Assembly: GCA_903868145.1 (NCBI GenBank) | Contig: CAIPTY010000058.1 | Coordinates: 1-64,000 of the forward strand | Origin: an uncultured Desulfuromonadales bacterium | GTDB taxonomy: Bacteria > Desulfobacterota > Desulfuromonadia > Geobacterales > Pseudopelobacteraceae | DNA: 64,000 nt | Direction: 5' to 3' | Shown here: positions 24,586 through 33,343 of the stretch, piece after piece | Position numbering within the stretch: the first letter of the stretch is position 1 | Layout: each line of letters starts with the position of its first letter | Translations under genes and position numbers: made by a program | Notes under the pieces: generated by a model | The model's database searches: none | Told to the model about the DNA's origin: nothing | What the model saw: the letters and a program-made list of their open reading frames with translations, nothing else

Positions 24586-25488
24586 ATGAAACACATTTTT
24601 ACTGTCTCCAACATATTGTTCATCAGCCTGCTGGCGGCCATATTCTGGCCGTCGGCAGAACAGGTGCCCTGGTACCTCCTGACGGTTATTATTACTGTCA
24701 AGGTAATCACATTGCTCAGAATAGCCGCGTCCAGAAACGTTCAGGCAAACCTGGGAGCCAATGATGTCAGCGCCATTATCTTTACCGTATTGCTGGCCTG
24801 GTACCTGTTAACGACCCGCTATGTGGTGTTGGATAAAATGCTTTTCCCGCAGCCGGAGGCGGTGCTGAGGCTTTTTGTCGCTGAACTGCCGGATATGCTT
24901 AAAGGGTTGCTCAACTCACTGATCCTGCTGGTCAGTGGCTATTGTCTGGCGCTGGCTACCGCCCTGCCGCTCGGCCTAGTGGTCGGCTGGAGGGCTCGAC
25001 TGTTTCATGCCGTTAACCCGCTTACCAAGGTGTTGGGGCCGATACCACCGATTGTCTACATTCCCTATGCCATCGCCCTGCTGCCCTCTTTCAGGGCTGC
25101 CTCGATCTTTGTAATCTTTATCGGGGCGTTTTGGCCGATCTTCATCAATACCGTCAACGGTGTTTTTAACATCCCCAAAGGCCTGCTGGATTCGGCGCGA
25201 GTGCTCAACCTGAAGGAGCGTACCCTTTTGGTGCGCATCATCCTGCCGGGTGCCATGCCTTCTATCTGCACAGGGGCAACTCTGGCACTGGTATTCGCCT
25301 TTGTGCTGCTGGCAGCGGCTGAGCTGATCGGTGCCAATTCTGGTGTCGGTTGGTACATAAAAAACTTTGCTGATTTTGCAGATTATCAGCGGGTGATTGT
25401 TGGCATCATATTCATCAGTATTGTGGTTACAGCAATTACCTGGGGAACCGAGCGAGTTGAAAAGCATCTGTTGAGGTGGAGAAATTAA
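24586..25488 (+). CDS. ABC importer permease, TauC/SsuC type
   Basis: A 300-residue inner-membrane protein with eight or so hydrophobic stretches, two more at the N-terminus than the classic form (FTVSNILFISLLAAIFW; LLTVIITVKVITLL). The C-terminal core is a BPD-type permease: ILLVSGYCLALATALPLGL, coupling loop near NLKERTLLVRIILPGAMP, then LAAAELIGANSG. The ATG at 24586 follows the preceding stop; a frame extending back to 24469 overlaps the binding-protein gene and is not credible. Confidence 0.85.
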   Translation: MKHIFTVSNILFISLLAAIFWPSAEQVPWYLLTVIITVKVITLLRIAASRNVQANLGANDVSAIIFTVLLAWYLLTTRYVVLDKMLFPQPEAVLRLFVAELPDMLKGLLNSLILLVSGYCLALATALPLGLVVGWRARLFHAVNPLTKVLGPIPPIVYIPYAIALLPSFRAASIFVIFIGAFWPIFINTVNGVFNIPKGLLDSARVLNLKERTLLVRIILPGAMPSICTGATLALVFAFVLLAAAELIGANSGVGWYIKNFADFADYQRVIVGIIFISIVVTAITWGTERVEKHLLRWRN

Positions 25489-25526
25489 GAGAAATATCGG
25501 GTACGCGCAGTGCCCCGGAGGAAGTC

Positions 25527-26549
25527 ATGAAACGAATATTGATTGTGCTACTAAGCATCTTGACGGTCACAATTTCTGCAGTGCATGCGGTTGAAAAGCC
25601 AAAGCTCAAGGTTGGATACTCTGCAGGTGGCGGCAGCCTGCTTTCATTTATCGCCCACGACCAGAAGCTTTTTGAAAAAGAGGGAGTCGTAGTCGAACTG
25701 ATACCGTTCAGCAGCTCTGCAGATGGTTTGAATGCACTGAACAGCGGCAAGATAGATGTGGGAATTTCCTTCGGAACCGGGGGGCCTTTAACCTTCATTT
25801 CAAAAGGATCCGATTTCAGCATCATTGGCGGTCATCTCGCCGGAGGACATCCGGTTATCGCGTTGCCTTCACGCGCCAAAGAATTCCGTACGATCTCAGA
25901 TTACAAAGGGAAAACCGTTGCGACACCGCGACTCTATACTGCGGATGTTGTCTGGCGTGGAGCGCTTAAAAAAGCGGGGATAGATCCCAATAAGGATGTA
26001 AAAATCGTTGAAATGAAAACTCCGTCTGCTGTTCTTGAGGCAGTCAAGTCCGGCAAGGTCGATGTCGGCATCGGGGCTGCTTCGATCCTGATGAAGGCCA
26101 GGGAGGCGGGTGTCTCGATTGTAGGCTGGAGTAACGATTTCTTTCCGGAGCACCCCTGCTGCCGTGTTGTCGTGCGTGGCAAGGCAAGCAAGGAGAATCC
26201 AGACCGTTACCGCGCATTTCTCAGGGCCATACTTCAGGCCGAAAAAATCCTGAATACAGACCCGGATTTGGCAGTGGCTGCCAACCGCAAATACCTTGAG
26301 ATCGACGAAAAGATGGCCAGAGAGTACACGCTGGAGCCTCACCAGCACATTTCAGTAGATCCGAACCGCAAGGGGATAAATCGGATGTGGAACGATATGA
26401 AGGCCATAGATTATGTGCAGAGCGAACTTGATGTGAACCGCTACATCAATGTTGAATTGTATCGGGATGCATTAAAGGAGCTGCTGCGCCGTAATCCCAA
26501 AGATACATTCTATCTCGCGGCAAAAAAGAAGTTTGAAAAACTGAACTGA
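25527..26549 (+). CDS. ABC substrate-binding protein (NitT/TauT type) with Cys-Cys motif
   Basis: A 340-residue periplasmic protein with signal peptide (ILIVLLSILTVTISAVHA) and the NMT1/SsuA fold: GGGSLLSFIAHDQKLFEKEG, NSGKIDVGISFGTGGPLTF, DVGIGAASILMKAREAG. Cys211 and Cys212 are in HPCCRVV. GGAGGA lies 6 nt before the ATG at 25527. The gene is paired with the permease at 26563, making a second binding-protein/permease set next to the 23532/24586 set. Confidence 0.88.
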   Translation: MKRILIVLLSILTVTISAVHAVEKPKLKVGYSAGGGSLLSFIAHDQKLFEKEGVVVELIPFSSSADGLNALNSGKIDVGISFGTGGPLTFISKGSDFSIIGGHLAGGHPVIALPSRAKEFRTISDYKGKTVATPRLYTADVVWRGALKKAGIDPNKDVKIVEMKTPSAVLEAVKSGKVDVGIGAASILMKAREAGVSIVGWSNDFFPEHPCCRVVVRGKASKENPDRYRAFLRAILQAEKILNTDPDLAVAANRKYLEIDEKMAREYTLEPHQHISVDPNRKGINRMWNDMKAIDYVQSELDVNRYINVELYRDALKELLRRNPKDTFYLAAKKKFEKLN

Positions 26550-26562
26550 TCGGTGAAGCAGA

Positions 26563-27324
26563 ATGTTTCCAGAACTTCTCAAAAAATACGGCAGATCGTT
26601 TGCCCTGCTGATGCTGATGGTACTATTGTTCGAGGTCGCAACCGATCTGACCGGGTGGCTTGAACCGGTTCTGTTTCCCGGCCTCTCGAAGATTCTGCCG
26701 GAGTTTTATAAATCCCTGCCGAAACTGATCAAAGGGCTTTTCAACTCTCTGTCGTTGCTGATCCCGAGCTACCTGTCAGCTCTCGTGCTTGGTATCAGCG
26801 GCGGACTGCTGGTAGGCTCATCGGCAACCCTCCGGGCGACGTTCATGCCGATTTTCAGAGGGATCAGTCCGATACCACCTACCATGCTGATTCCCTATGC
26901 AATTGCCGTGTTGCCGACCTTCTGGCTTTCCTCGGCTTTCATAATCTTTGCCGGGGCTTTCTGGCCGATCCTGATGGGGACGATTCATGGAGTTGTACTG
27001 CTGGAACAGCGCTATCTCGACAATGCCAGCACGTTGGGGCTGCGGGGTTTTCGCCTCCTGCGGATTGTTGTTTTTCCTGGAGCCCTGCCGATGATTTTCA
27101 GCGGGGCCGGTATGTCGCTGGTGTTCAGCTTCATACTTCTGACCGTAGCCGAAATGTTCGGTGCCAAATCCGGAATGGGACATTTTATTCAGTACTACGC
27201 TGATTTTTCTGATTATCCCAAGGTACTTGCCGGCATGTTGTTTATGTCACTGGTCATCATACTCATCATGGAACTGTTTGATCTTGTGCAACGACGTACT
27301 CTGCACTGGACTGCCAAACGTTAG
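26563..27324 (+). CDS. ABC importer permease, TauC/SsuC type
   Basis: A 253-residue inner-membrane subunit, the usual size, with six hydrophobic segments, PPTMLIPYAIAVLPTFWLSS in the middle, the coupling loop near TLGLRGFRLLRIVVFPGALP and a following TVAEMFGAKSGMG. It belongs with the binding protein at 25527. No ATPase is adjacent; the one at 20888 is the nearest candidate. Confidence 0.87.
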   Translation: MFPELLKKYGRSFALLMLMVLLFEVATDLTGWLEPVLFPGLSKILPEFYKSLPKLIKGLFNSLSLLIPSYLSALVLGISGGLLVGSSATLRATFMPIFRGISPIPPTMLIPYAIAVLPTFWLSSAFIIFAGAFWPILMGTIHGVVLLEQRYLDNASTLGLRGFRLLRIVVFPGALPMIFSGAGMSLVFSFILLTVAEMFGAKSGMGHFIQYYADFSDYPKVLAGMLFMSLVIILIMELFDLVQRRTLHWTAKR

Positions 27325-27333
27325 GAATCCGAC

Positions 27334-28704
27334 ATGCCTAATCAGACTGTGGATGTTAAGGCGTCGTTGTTTGTAAATGAAATCCCGAAATGGGGTGAAC
27401 CATATCCAAATATTCTGAACCGCCAGTCGGTGCTGGCATGCCTGACCGACTATATTGTTCAGGTAAATTACAACGGATATAAGCCAGACCCGCGCAAGGT
27501 TCTGGCTGTCAGAACATCGGACCGGACGGCAAGCCTTCGCAATGCTGCAACTCCACTTCGTCAGGAGGTCTATTACTTCATCGAAGGGGAGATTTTTCCT
27601 GAAGTTGGAACTACCCGTCTACAAGATGGACAGCCACCGGCCAAACTGGCGGAAATTCTGCTGGAACGGAGCTACGAACAGCTCTACATCTGGACTGCCT
27701 ATGATTTTACCAAGGGTTCACCACCAGGATTCAGAAAACCCTTTGACCATCCACTGATTCATAAAGGCTCACCGAGTCCCAACCCTGAGCAGAAAACCAG
27801 AAATCATGAAGTTGTGACAGGAACGAATCCACTGTTTTTTCATCCCGATCCGGTACCCCGCAATGTCATCGGGCAGGACATCACTCCTGATGTTTCAGCA
27901 GACCGGATTTTGGAATATGTGTCTCAGCTTGTACGGACAGATTTTCGCAATGCCTTGCCCGAAGGCGACAATCCACCTATCTGGGGCGATCCGCTGATCG
28001 GGATTGCTTCGGCAGATGATCTCCTGTTTGAAAGGTTTCAGGATCCGGAGGTCGTAGGACCGGGGCACCGTCTGCCGTATGAATGGCTGCCGGGTGCCCG
28101 TTCGGTCATCAGTGTTTTTCTGCCTTTCACTGAGCATATTTCGAAAAACTACACGAAGGAGCAGCGCTATTCAGCAATTGAGTTTTCTTCCGGAAAGTGG
28201 AACGGCTCCAAGTTTCTCAATGTGGTGCGTCGTGCCCTGATCCGATTTGCCTCACAGCATGGCGGCCTGGCGATCGCCCCAAATATTGATCCACGTTATG
28301 ACTCTGACGAATGGCGGCCGTTCTGGTCAGAGCGGCACACCGCTTTTGCCGCCGGATTGGGTACATTTGGTCTTCATCAAAATTTCATCAGTGAAAAAGG
28401 GTGTCTCGGTCGACTTTGCAGCGTTGTGACAACGCTCAATATTGTTCCGACAAAGAGAATCTATAGCGACATTTACGGCTACTGTCTGTATGCCTTCGAC
28501 GGCAGTTGCCACGCATGTATCGAGCGCTGCCCCACCGGTGCCGTGAGCGATGTCGGAAAGATTGCAGACAGATGCGAAACACACGGCAACAAGGATCATT
28601 TCAAGGAATGGGGATATGGCTCCTGCGGCCACTGCTCTACGCTGATTCCCTGCAGTCGTGAGATACCGGGCAAGATCAGAAATACTCTGCAAGCGTTACT
28701 GTAA
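27334..28704 (+). CDS. QueG-like (epoxyqueuosine-reductase-related) iron-sulfur protein
   Basis: The 456-residue protein ends in a two-cluster ferredoxin-like region typical of the QueG/reductive-dehalogenase clan: CHACIERCPTGAV and CGHCSTLIPC near residues 395-440, preceded by AFAAGLGTFGLHQNFISEKG and CLGRLCSVVTTL, which match the cobalamin-protein core. About 200 residues before the core (TRLQDGQPPAKLAEILLERS and onward) are not recognised. Members use B12 and low-potential electrons for reductive cleavage of C-O or C-halogen bonds, so C-S cleavage is conceivable here. It lies directly before the NifD-like gene. Function unassigned; not a standard tRNA-modifying QueG. Confidence 0.72.
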   Translation: MPNQTVDVKASLFVNEIPKWGEPYPNILNRQSVLACLTDYIVQVNYNGYKPDPRKVLAVRTSDRTASLRNAATPLRQEVYYFIEGEIFPEVGTTRLQDGQPPAKLAEILLERSYEQLYIWTAYDFTKGSPPGFRKPFDHPLIHKGSPSPNPEQKTRNHEVVTGTNPLFFHPDPVPRNVIGQDITPDVSADRILEYVSQLVRTDFRNALPEGDNPPIWGDPLIGIASADDLLFERFQDPEVVGPGHRLPYEWLPGARSVISVFLPFTEHISKNYTKEQRYSAIEFSSGKWNGSKFLNVVRRALIRFASQHGGLAIAPNIDPRYDSDEWRPFWSERHTAFAAGLGTFGLHQNFISEKGCLGRLCSVVTTLNIVPTKRIYSDIYGYCLYAFDGSCHACIERCPTGAVSDVGKIADRCETHGNKDHFKEWGYGSCGHCSTLIPCSREIPGKIRNTLQALL

Positions 28705-28725
28705 ATTTGGAAAGGAAGTATCAGA

Positions 28726-30243
28726 ATGAGTTATATCGATTTGAAAACACCACCCAAACGTGAAGATCGCCTGAACGCCTGTATTGCCCATGCTGGGACA
28801 ATCTGTGAGATGGCAGCTGGCAAAGGGAAGAAATCGTGTCTGCAGAACGATGGCGACCGCTCCTTCACCCAGGGCAATATCTGTCTTCTGCTACCGGCCC
28901 TGGCCATGCTCAACACCCTGCCGGACAACGTCGTCCTGCAACACAGTGCGGTCGGTTGCGGAAGTTGTACACATTCTCAGAACGCCAATGTGCGTTTTGG
29001 CAGTAATGCCCGCCACGGAAAGCCCAAAGACGGCATTTGGCTTTCTACCGCCATGAATGAGACCGATGTCATCACCGGAGGAGAGGAAAAGCTGGAACAG
29101 GCAATAATCGAGGCTGACCGGCGCTACAAACCGTTCAGCATCACCGTTGTCTCCGGTTGCGTTCCGGGTATTATAGGTGATGATATAGACAGCGTTGTGC
29201 AGCGGGTTCAGCCCGAAGTCAACGCTCGCCTGCTGCCGGTACATTGCGAGGGTTTCAAGACTAAAATATGGGCCACTGCCTACGATGCGGTGTATCACGG
29301 TATTGGCCGGACCTTGTTACGGAGTGGAGAACAGTCCCCTGACGCTGATGGCCTGTCTCCCTACAAAGGACTTGAACGATTACCGTACACGGTCAACCTG
29401 ATGAATGTCTCTTCCATGGGGAAAATTGACGAACTGGAGCTGGAGCGTCTGCTGAACTCTCTCAGGCTGGAAGTGAACGTATTCCCGGTATTTACTCACC
29501 CGGAAAGCATGGTAAAGGCCACCCAGGCGGCACTTTCCATCAGCACCTGCCCGACACACGATGACTACTTCCTCTCCTATCTTGAAGAGCGCTTTGGCGT
29601 ACCGGCACTCATCAGGCATATGCCGATTGGTATTGAAAACACCGGGCTCTGGTTGCGTGATGTTGCTGCACGGTTTGACAGAGAACAAGATGTGGAACGG
29701 ATCATCGAACATGAGGAAAAAGAGTTGAAAGCTGCACTGGCTGAATTCAGGCCGCTCTTTGAAGGGAAAAAGGTCTTTATCAGCGCAGGTGAGTTCCGTG
29801 CCCTGGCGACGGCACGTCTGCTGGAGGAGATCGGTTTCACGGTCGTCGGCATCCGCTCCTTTCACCACGACCATTTTGCCGAAGTGGAATATGAAAAGCT
29901 GGCCAAATCAAGCACTGAAGACTACGTGATCGATATAGCAAATGTGCAGCCATTTGAGGAGGCCAACCTGCTGCGCCGCCTCAAGCCAGACCTGTTTCTG
30001 GGACATGCCAACGGTAACGGCACCGCCTCCAAACTGGGCATCCCCACCCATGCCATCTACCACACGGCTCTGGCATATATCGGTTACAAAGGCGTTTACG
30101 AGATCGCCCGCCGTCTCCATCGCGAGCTGAAAAATCCGATCTATAACCGCAAACTGGCGGACAACGTCAGGCTGCCTTACCGTGATGCGTGGTATGAAAC
30201 AAGCCCGTTCAGTTATATCACCAAAGGAGATTCTGCCGCATGA
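28726..30243 (+). CDS. NifD-like nitrogenase-superfamily catalytic subunit
   Basis: A 505-residue alpha-type subunit. P-cluster cysteines are placed as in NifD: Cys19 (ACIAHAG), Cys78 (SAVGCG) and Cys145 (SGCVPGIIGDDI). Both cofactor ligands also have equivalents: Cys275 in STCPTHDDYFLSYLEERFG, aligning with NifD Cys275 before the same helix pattern, and His446 in the block GIPTHAIYHTALAYIGYKG, aligning with His442 (Tyr and Gly at +8 and +10 agree). It therefore should carry a FeMoco-like cluster, unlike ChlN/BchN. The homocitrate and N2-specific surroundings are not conserved. Methylthio-alkane reductase (MarD) is the best known fit. NifK follows in an ATGA overlap. Confidence 0.85.
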   Translation: MSYIDLKTPPKREDRLNACIAHAGTICEMAAGKGKKSCLQNDGDRSFTQGNICLLLPALAMLNTLPDNVVLQHSAVGCGSCTHSQNANVRFGSNARHGKPKDGIWLSTAMNETDVITGGEEKLEQAIIEADRRYKPFSITVVSGCVPGIIGDDIDSVVQRVQPEVNARLLPVHCEGFKTKIWATAYDAVYHGIGRTLLRSGEQSPDADGLSPYKGLERLPYTVNLMNVSSMGKIDELELERLLNSLRLEVNVFPVFTHPESMVKATQAALSISTCPTHDDYFLSYLEERFGVPALIRHMPIGIENTGLWLRDVAARFDREQDVERIIEHEEKELKAALAEFRPLFEGKKVFISAGEFRALATARLLEEIGFTVVGIRSFHHDHFAEVEYEKLAKSSTEDYVIDIANVQPFEEANLLRRLKPDLFLGHANGNGTASKLGIPTHAIYHTALAYIGYKGVYEIARRLHRELKNPIYNRKLADNVRLPYRDAWYETSPFSYITKGDSAA

Positions 30244-31583
30244 GTAACCACTATATTGAACGGCCCCGCTATACCTGCGCACAAGGCGGCGCTGCAGCTA
30301 CCGTGACAGCTCTGCCTGGCGGTATTCCCATACTTCATTCACCTTCCGGCTGCGCTGGTAACTTTGCCTGGACCCAGAACGGAGGGTCGGGGCTTCAAGT
30401 CGGTGGATATTGCGGAACACTTGCCATTCCAAGTTCAAGCATTCAGGAGCGTGACGTGGTTTTCGGCGGTGATGACCGTTTGCGGGAGCAGATCGAAAAC
30501 ACCCTCAAGATTATGGACGGCAGCATTTATGCTGTCCTGAGCAGTTGCGTCACCGAGGTTATCGGAGATGATATCAAATCAGTAGTGTCTGATTTCAAAA
30601 GGAAGGGAATTCCGATTGTCGGTGCCGAGACGGGCGGTTTCAAGGGTAATTCCTATCTGGGCTACGATCTGATTCTAAAGTCGCTTTTCAAAGATTTTCT
30701 GGATCGCGATCTGGAAAAAAAGAAGAAACGGGTTAATCTGTGGGGCATCATTCCGTCTTACGACCCTTTCTGGCGAGGCAATCTGGAAGAGGTGCGCCGT
30801 TTGCTGGAACAGCTCGGACTTGAGGTAAATTCGTTCTTTCTGGCAGAAGACACCATCGAAGCAATCCGACAGGCGGGATCGGCATCACTCAACATCGTCA
30901 TATCACACGCCTACGGCCTTGAGGCAGCTGAACTTTTTGAGGAAATCCACACAACACCCTACATCAGCGTGCCCTTGCCGATCGGGGCGAGCGCGAGCGA
31001 ATCCTTCCTCCGAACAGTCGGAAAGACAGCAAAAGTCAGCTCCAAACTGACCGAATCGGTCATCAGGGCTGAAAAAAAACGGTACTACCGCTACCTTGAA
31101 CCGCTGACCGACTGCATCACGGATCTTGATCTCCAACGCTATGCAGTGGTTATTGGTGATGCCAATAATGCAACTGCAGTCACAAAGTTTCTGGCCGATG
31201 ATCTGGGATGGCTGCCGGAACTTACGGTATGTACTGATCAGTTACAGGAACATGAACAGGAACGGCTGCGAGAGCAGCTCAAGCACCTCGAATCGCGCTA
31301 TCCGGTTACCCTGGTTTTTGAAAGCGATGGAAGTAGAATACGTGAGCATCTCAAAGAAAAGTGGCCGGCAACCGGCGCAGGCAGGTATCAGAACCTGTTC
31401 AGCCCGGCCTTTGTTGTCGGCAGTTCACTGGATCGGGAACTGGCGCTTGAGCTCGGCGCACCGCATCTCTCGGTGAGTTTTCCGGTGGCAAACCGGGCGA
31501 TTCTTGATCGCGGTTACACCGGTTTTCGTGGAGGATTGCGACTGATCGAGGATCTGATCGGCGCAGTCGTGGCTGGAAGGTGA
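30240..31583 (+). CDS. NifK-like nitrogenase-superfamily beta subunit
   Basis: A 447-residue beta-type subunit with the three P-cluster cysteines of NifK: Cys13 (YTCAQGGA), Cys38 (PSGCAGNF) and Cys103 (SSCVTEVIGDD). It lacks the long N-terminal extension of Azotobacter NifK, as alternative and nitrogenase-like beta subunits do. The C-terminal cluster-domain block FPVANRAILDRGYTGFRG is conserved. It overlaps the NifD-like gene by 4 nt, and together they form the expected heterotetramer reduced by the NifH-like protein at 20000. MarK-like by context. Confidence 0.85.
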   Translation: MSNHYIERPRYTCAQGGAAATVTALPGGIPILHSPSGCAGNFAWTQNGGSGLQVGGYCGTLAIPSSSIQERDVVFGGDDRLREQIENTLKIMDGSIYAVLSSCVTEVIGDDIKSVVSDFKRKGIPIVGAETGGFKGNSYLGYDLILKSLFKDFLDRDLEKKKKRVNLWGIIPSYDPFWRGNLEEVRRLLEQLGLEVNSFFLAEDTIEAIRQAGSASLNIVISHAYGLEAAELFEEIHTTPYISVPLPIGASASESFLRTVGKTAKVSSKLTESVIRAEKKRYYRYLEPLTDCITDLDLQRYAVVIGDANNATAVTKFLADDLGWLPELTVCTDQLQEHEQERLREQLKHLESRYPVTLVFESDGSRIREHLKEKWPATGAGRYQNLFSPAFVVGSSLDRELALELGAPHLSVSFPVANRAILDRGYTGFRGGLRLIEDLIGAVVAGR

Positions 31584-31594
31584 CAGGAGACTGT

Positions 31595-32500
31595 ATGAAA
31601 TTGCTACAAACCTATCTCGTTCTCGGCGCATTTCTATTGTTAACATTTCTCCTGATTGCAGGTTGTCAGGATCGAGCACCTTCGCAGCAGAGCCCGGCTC
31701 CCAAGGTATCAGTGCCACGTATCGGTTACAATCCGAATCCTCTGCTCGGCCCGCTCTACGCCGCCCAATCAAACGGAAGAAGCTGGGAGTTGACCAAATT
31801 CGGCACCGGCGGCGACGTCGGATATTCCCTGATCTCCGGTGACATCGATGCCGGTTTTGTTGAGACCGAAAAGGCGCTCAAGCTGATCAAGGCTCCCGGT
31901 GGCGAGAAGCTGAAAGTGGCCGGAGCGATCCAGTTTCCCTATGGAGCAACCCTTGTCGTGCGCAAAGATCTGAAGGTGCGCCTAAGCGATCTTACCGGTA
32001 AAAAAATAGCGGCGCTGGAAGCCGACTGCATCCTCAATCACCAGTTTAATACGGACGCCAGGCGCCACGGGCTCGACAGCAAAACGCTGAAATTCAGCTA
32101 CATGCCGTTCGCGGATATGCTTCCTGCACTGGAGGCCAAAGTAATTGACGGGGCCCTGGTCAAAGGGGCACATGCCGTTCTGGCTGAATTACAGGGGCAC
32201 AAGATCATCTACCAGAATTGGGACATCAAAGCCGGTGCAGACGATTGCTGTCCACCATCCATAGCCCAGACCGAATACTTCCTGCTGGTTCGGGAACAGT
32301 CTGTTGAAAAAGTGAAGCCGCTGATTACGGCACTGGTAAAAGCCAGCGAGTTACCGCCGACACAGCTTCGACAGGCGATCAGCAGTCAACTCGGCTACCC
32401 GGTAGCCGCCCTGGAACAGTACCCCACAGCCAGCTTTGCGATTGTCTCACCGGAGCAGATTAAACTACTGGGGGAACAGCGATGTCTGTTGACTCGATAA
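31595..32500 (+). CDS. Lipoprotein ABC substrate-binding protein with Cys-Cys motif
   Basis: A 301-residue binding protein with a lipoprotein signal (FLLIAGC, lipidated Cys near residue 25), so it is tethered to a membrane, unlike the other binding proteins here. The NMT1-type fold is shorter at the front (VPRIGYNPNPLLGPLYAAQS). Cys218 and Cys219 lie in DDCCPPS. AGGAGA precedes the ATG at 31595. It overlaps the following permease by 19 nt and forms a complete importer with 32482 and 33344, next to NifDK. Confidence 0.85.
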   Translation: MKLLQTYLVLGAFLLLTFLLIAGCQDRAPSQQSPAPKVSVPRIGYNPNPLLGPLYAAQSNGRSWELTKFGTGGDVGYSLISGDIDAGFVETEKALKLIKAPGGEKLKVAGAIQFPYGATLVVRKDLKVRLSDLTGKKIAALEADCILNHQFNTDARRHGLDSKTLKFSYMPFADMLPALEAKVIDGALVKGAHAVLAELQGHKIIYQNWDIKAGADDCCPPSIAQTEYFLLVREQSVEKVKPLITALVKASELPPTQLRQAISSQLGYPVAALEQYPTASFAIVSPEQIKLLGEQRCLLTR

Positions 32501-33339
32501 TTCGCGACAGCGCAACTTCACGGCGAGGTCTGCGATGGTGGAATCTGGTGGTGCGAGAGCTGGTGGTTTTCCTGCGGACATCATTCGGCAGTGTCTTTTC
32601 CCGCGAGTTCCTGACGGTGCTGATTCCGCTCCTGATCCTCTGGGAAGTCTTGCCTCGTTTGGGTGTTGTGCCGAGAACGCTGGTTCCTCCACCCTCGGCG
32701 GTAGTTGTTACATTCCGGGACATGGTGGTCGATCTAAATATGGCCGAACATCTCACGTCAAGTGCAATTCGTTTCACCTCGGGATTTTTGCTGGCGTTGG
32801 TGACCGCCTTCCCGATCGGGGTGCTGATGGGGTGGAACCTGTTCATCCGCAAACATGCCTTGCCGCTGTTCCAGATTCTTGCTCCGGTGCCGCCCCCCGC
32901 CTGGGTACCGATCACCATCATCCTGTTCGGAGTCGGCCTGCCGATGCAGATATTCCTGATTTTTCTGGGGGTGTTCTATCCGATCCTGTTCAACACCTAC
33001 CAGGGGATCAAGGAGACCGACCCGCGCTATCTTGCCTCGGCTCGGGTCTTCGGCGCCAGTGAATTCACCCTGATCACCCGGGTCTACATCTGGCACGCCC
33101 TCGGTTCTGTCATCATGGGGATCAAGATCGGCATCGCCCTGGGATTGATCATGCTGGTAATCGCCGAGATGTACGGCGGACGCTCCGGGCTCGGCTGGCT
33201 GCTGCTGGAGGCCAAGGAGTATTTCCAGATCGACCGCATGGTGGTCTGCATGGTGCTGCTCGGTTTCATCGGCTGGTTTCTGATCGAGGTGATGAAATAT
33301 ATCGAACTGAAACTGGCAGTCTGGCGGATCGGCAGGTGA
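32482..33339 (+). CDS. ABC importer permease, TauC/SsuC type
   Basis: A 285-residue inner-membrane subunit with an N-terminal arginine-rich stretch, then six hydrophobic segments, APVPPPAWVPITIILFGVGL in the middle, the coupling loop near FGASEFTLITRVYIWHALG and IAEMYGGRSGLG. The start lies inside the upstream gene, which implies translational coupling. It pairs with the ATPase 4 nt downstream. Confidence 0.88.
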   Translation: MSVDSIIRDSATSRRGLRWWNLVVRELVVFLRTSFGSVFSREFLTVLIPLLILWEVLPRLGVVPRTLVPPPSAVVVTFRDMVVDLNMAEHLTSSAIRFTSGFLLALVTAFPIGVLMGWNLFIRKHALPLFQILAPVPPPAWVPITIILFGVGLPMQIFLIFLGVFYPILFNTYQGIKETDPRYLASARVFGASEFTLITRVYIWHALGSVIMGIKIGIALGLIMLVIAEMYGGRSGLGWLLLEAKEYFQIDRMVVCMVLLGFIGWFLIEVMKYIELKLAVWRIGR

Positions 33340-33343
33340 CGGC

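Noticed and set aside
17501-31583. A canonical nitrogen-fixation cluster
   Set aside because: No nifE, nifN, nifV or nifS-type companions are in the window, the NifD/NifK-like sequences are divergent, and neighbours are sulfur and importer genes. A full genome could still hold a separate nif cluster.
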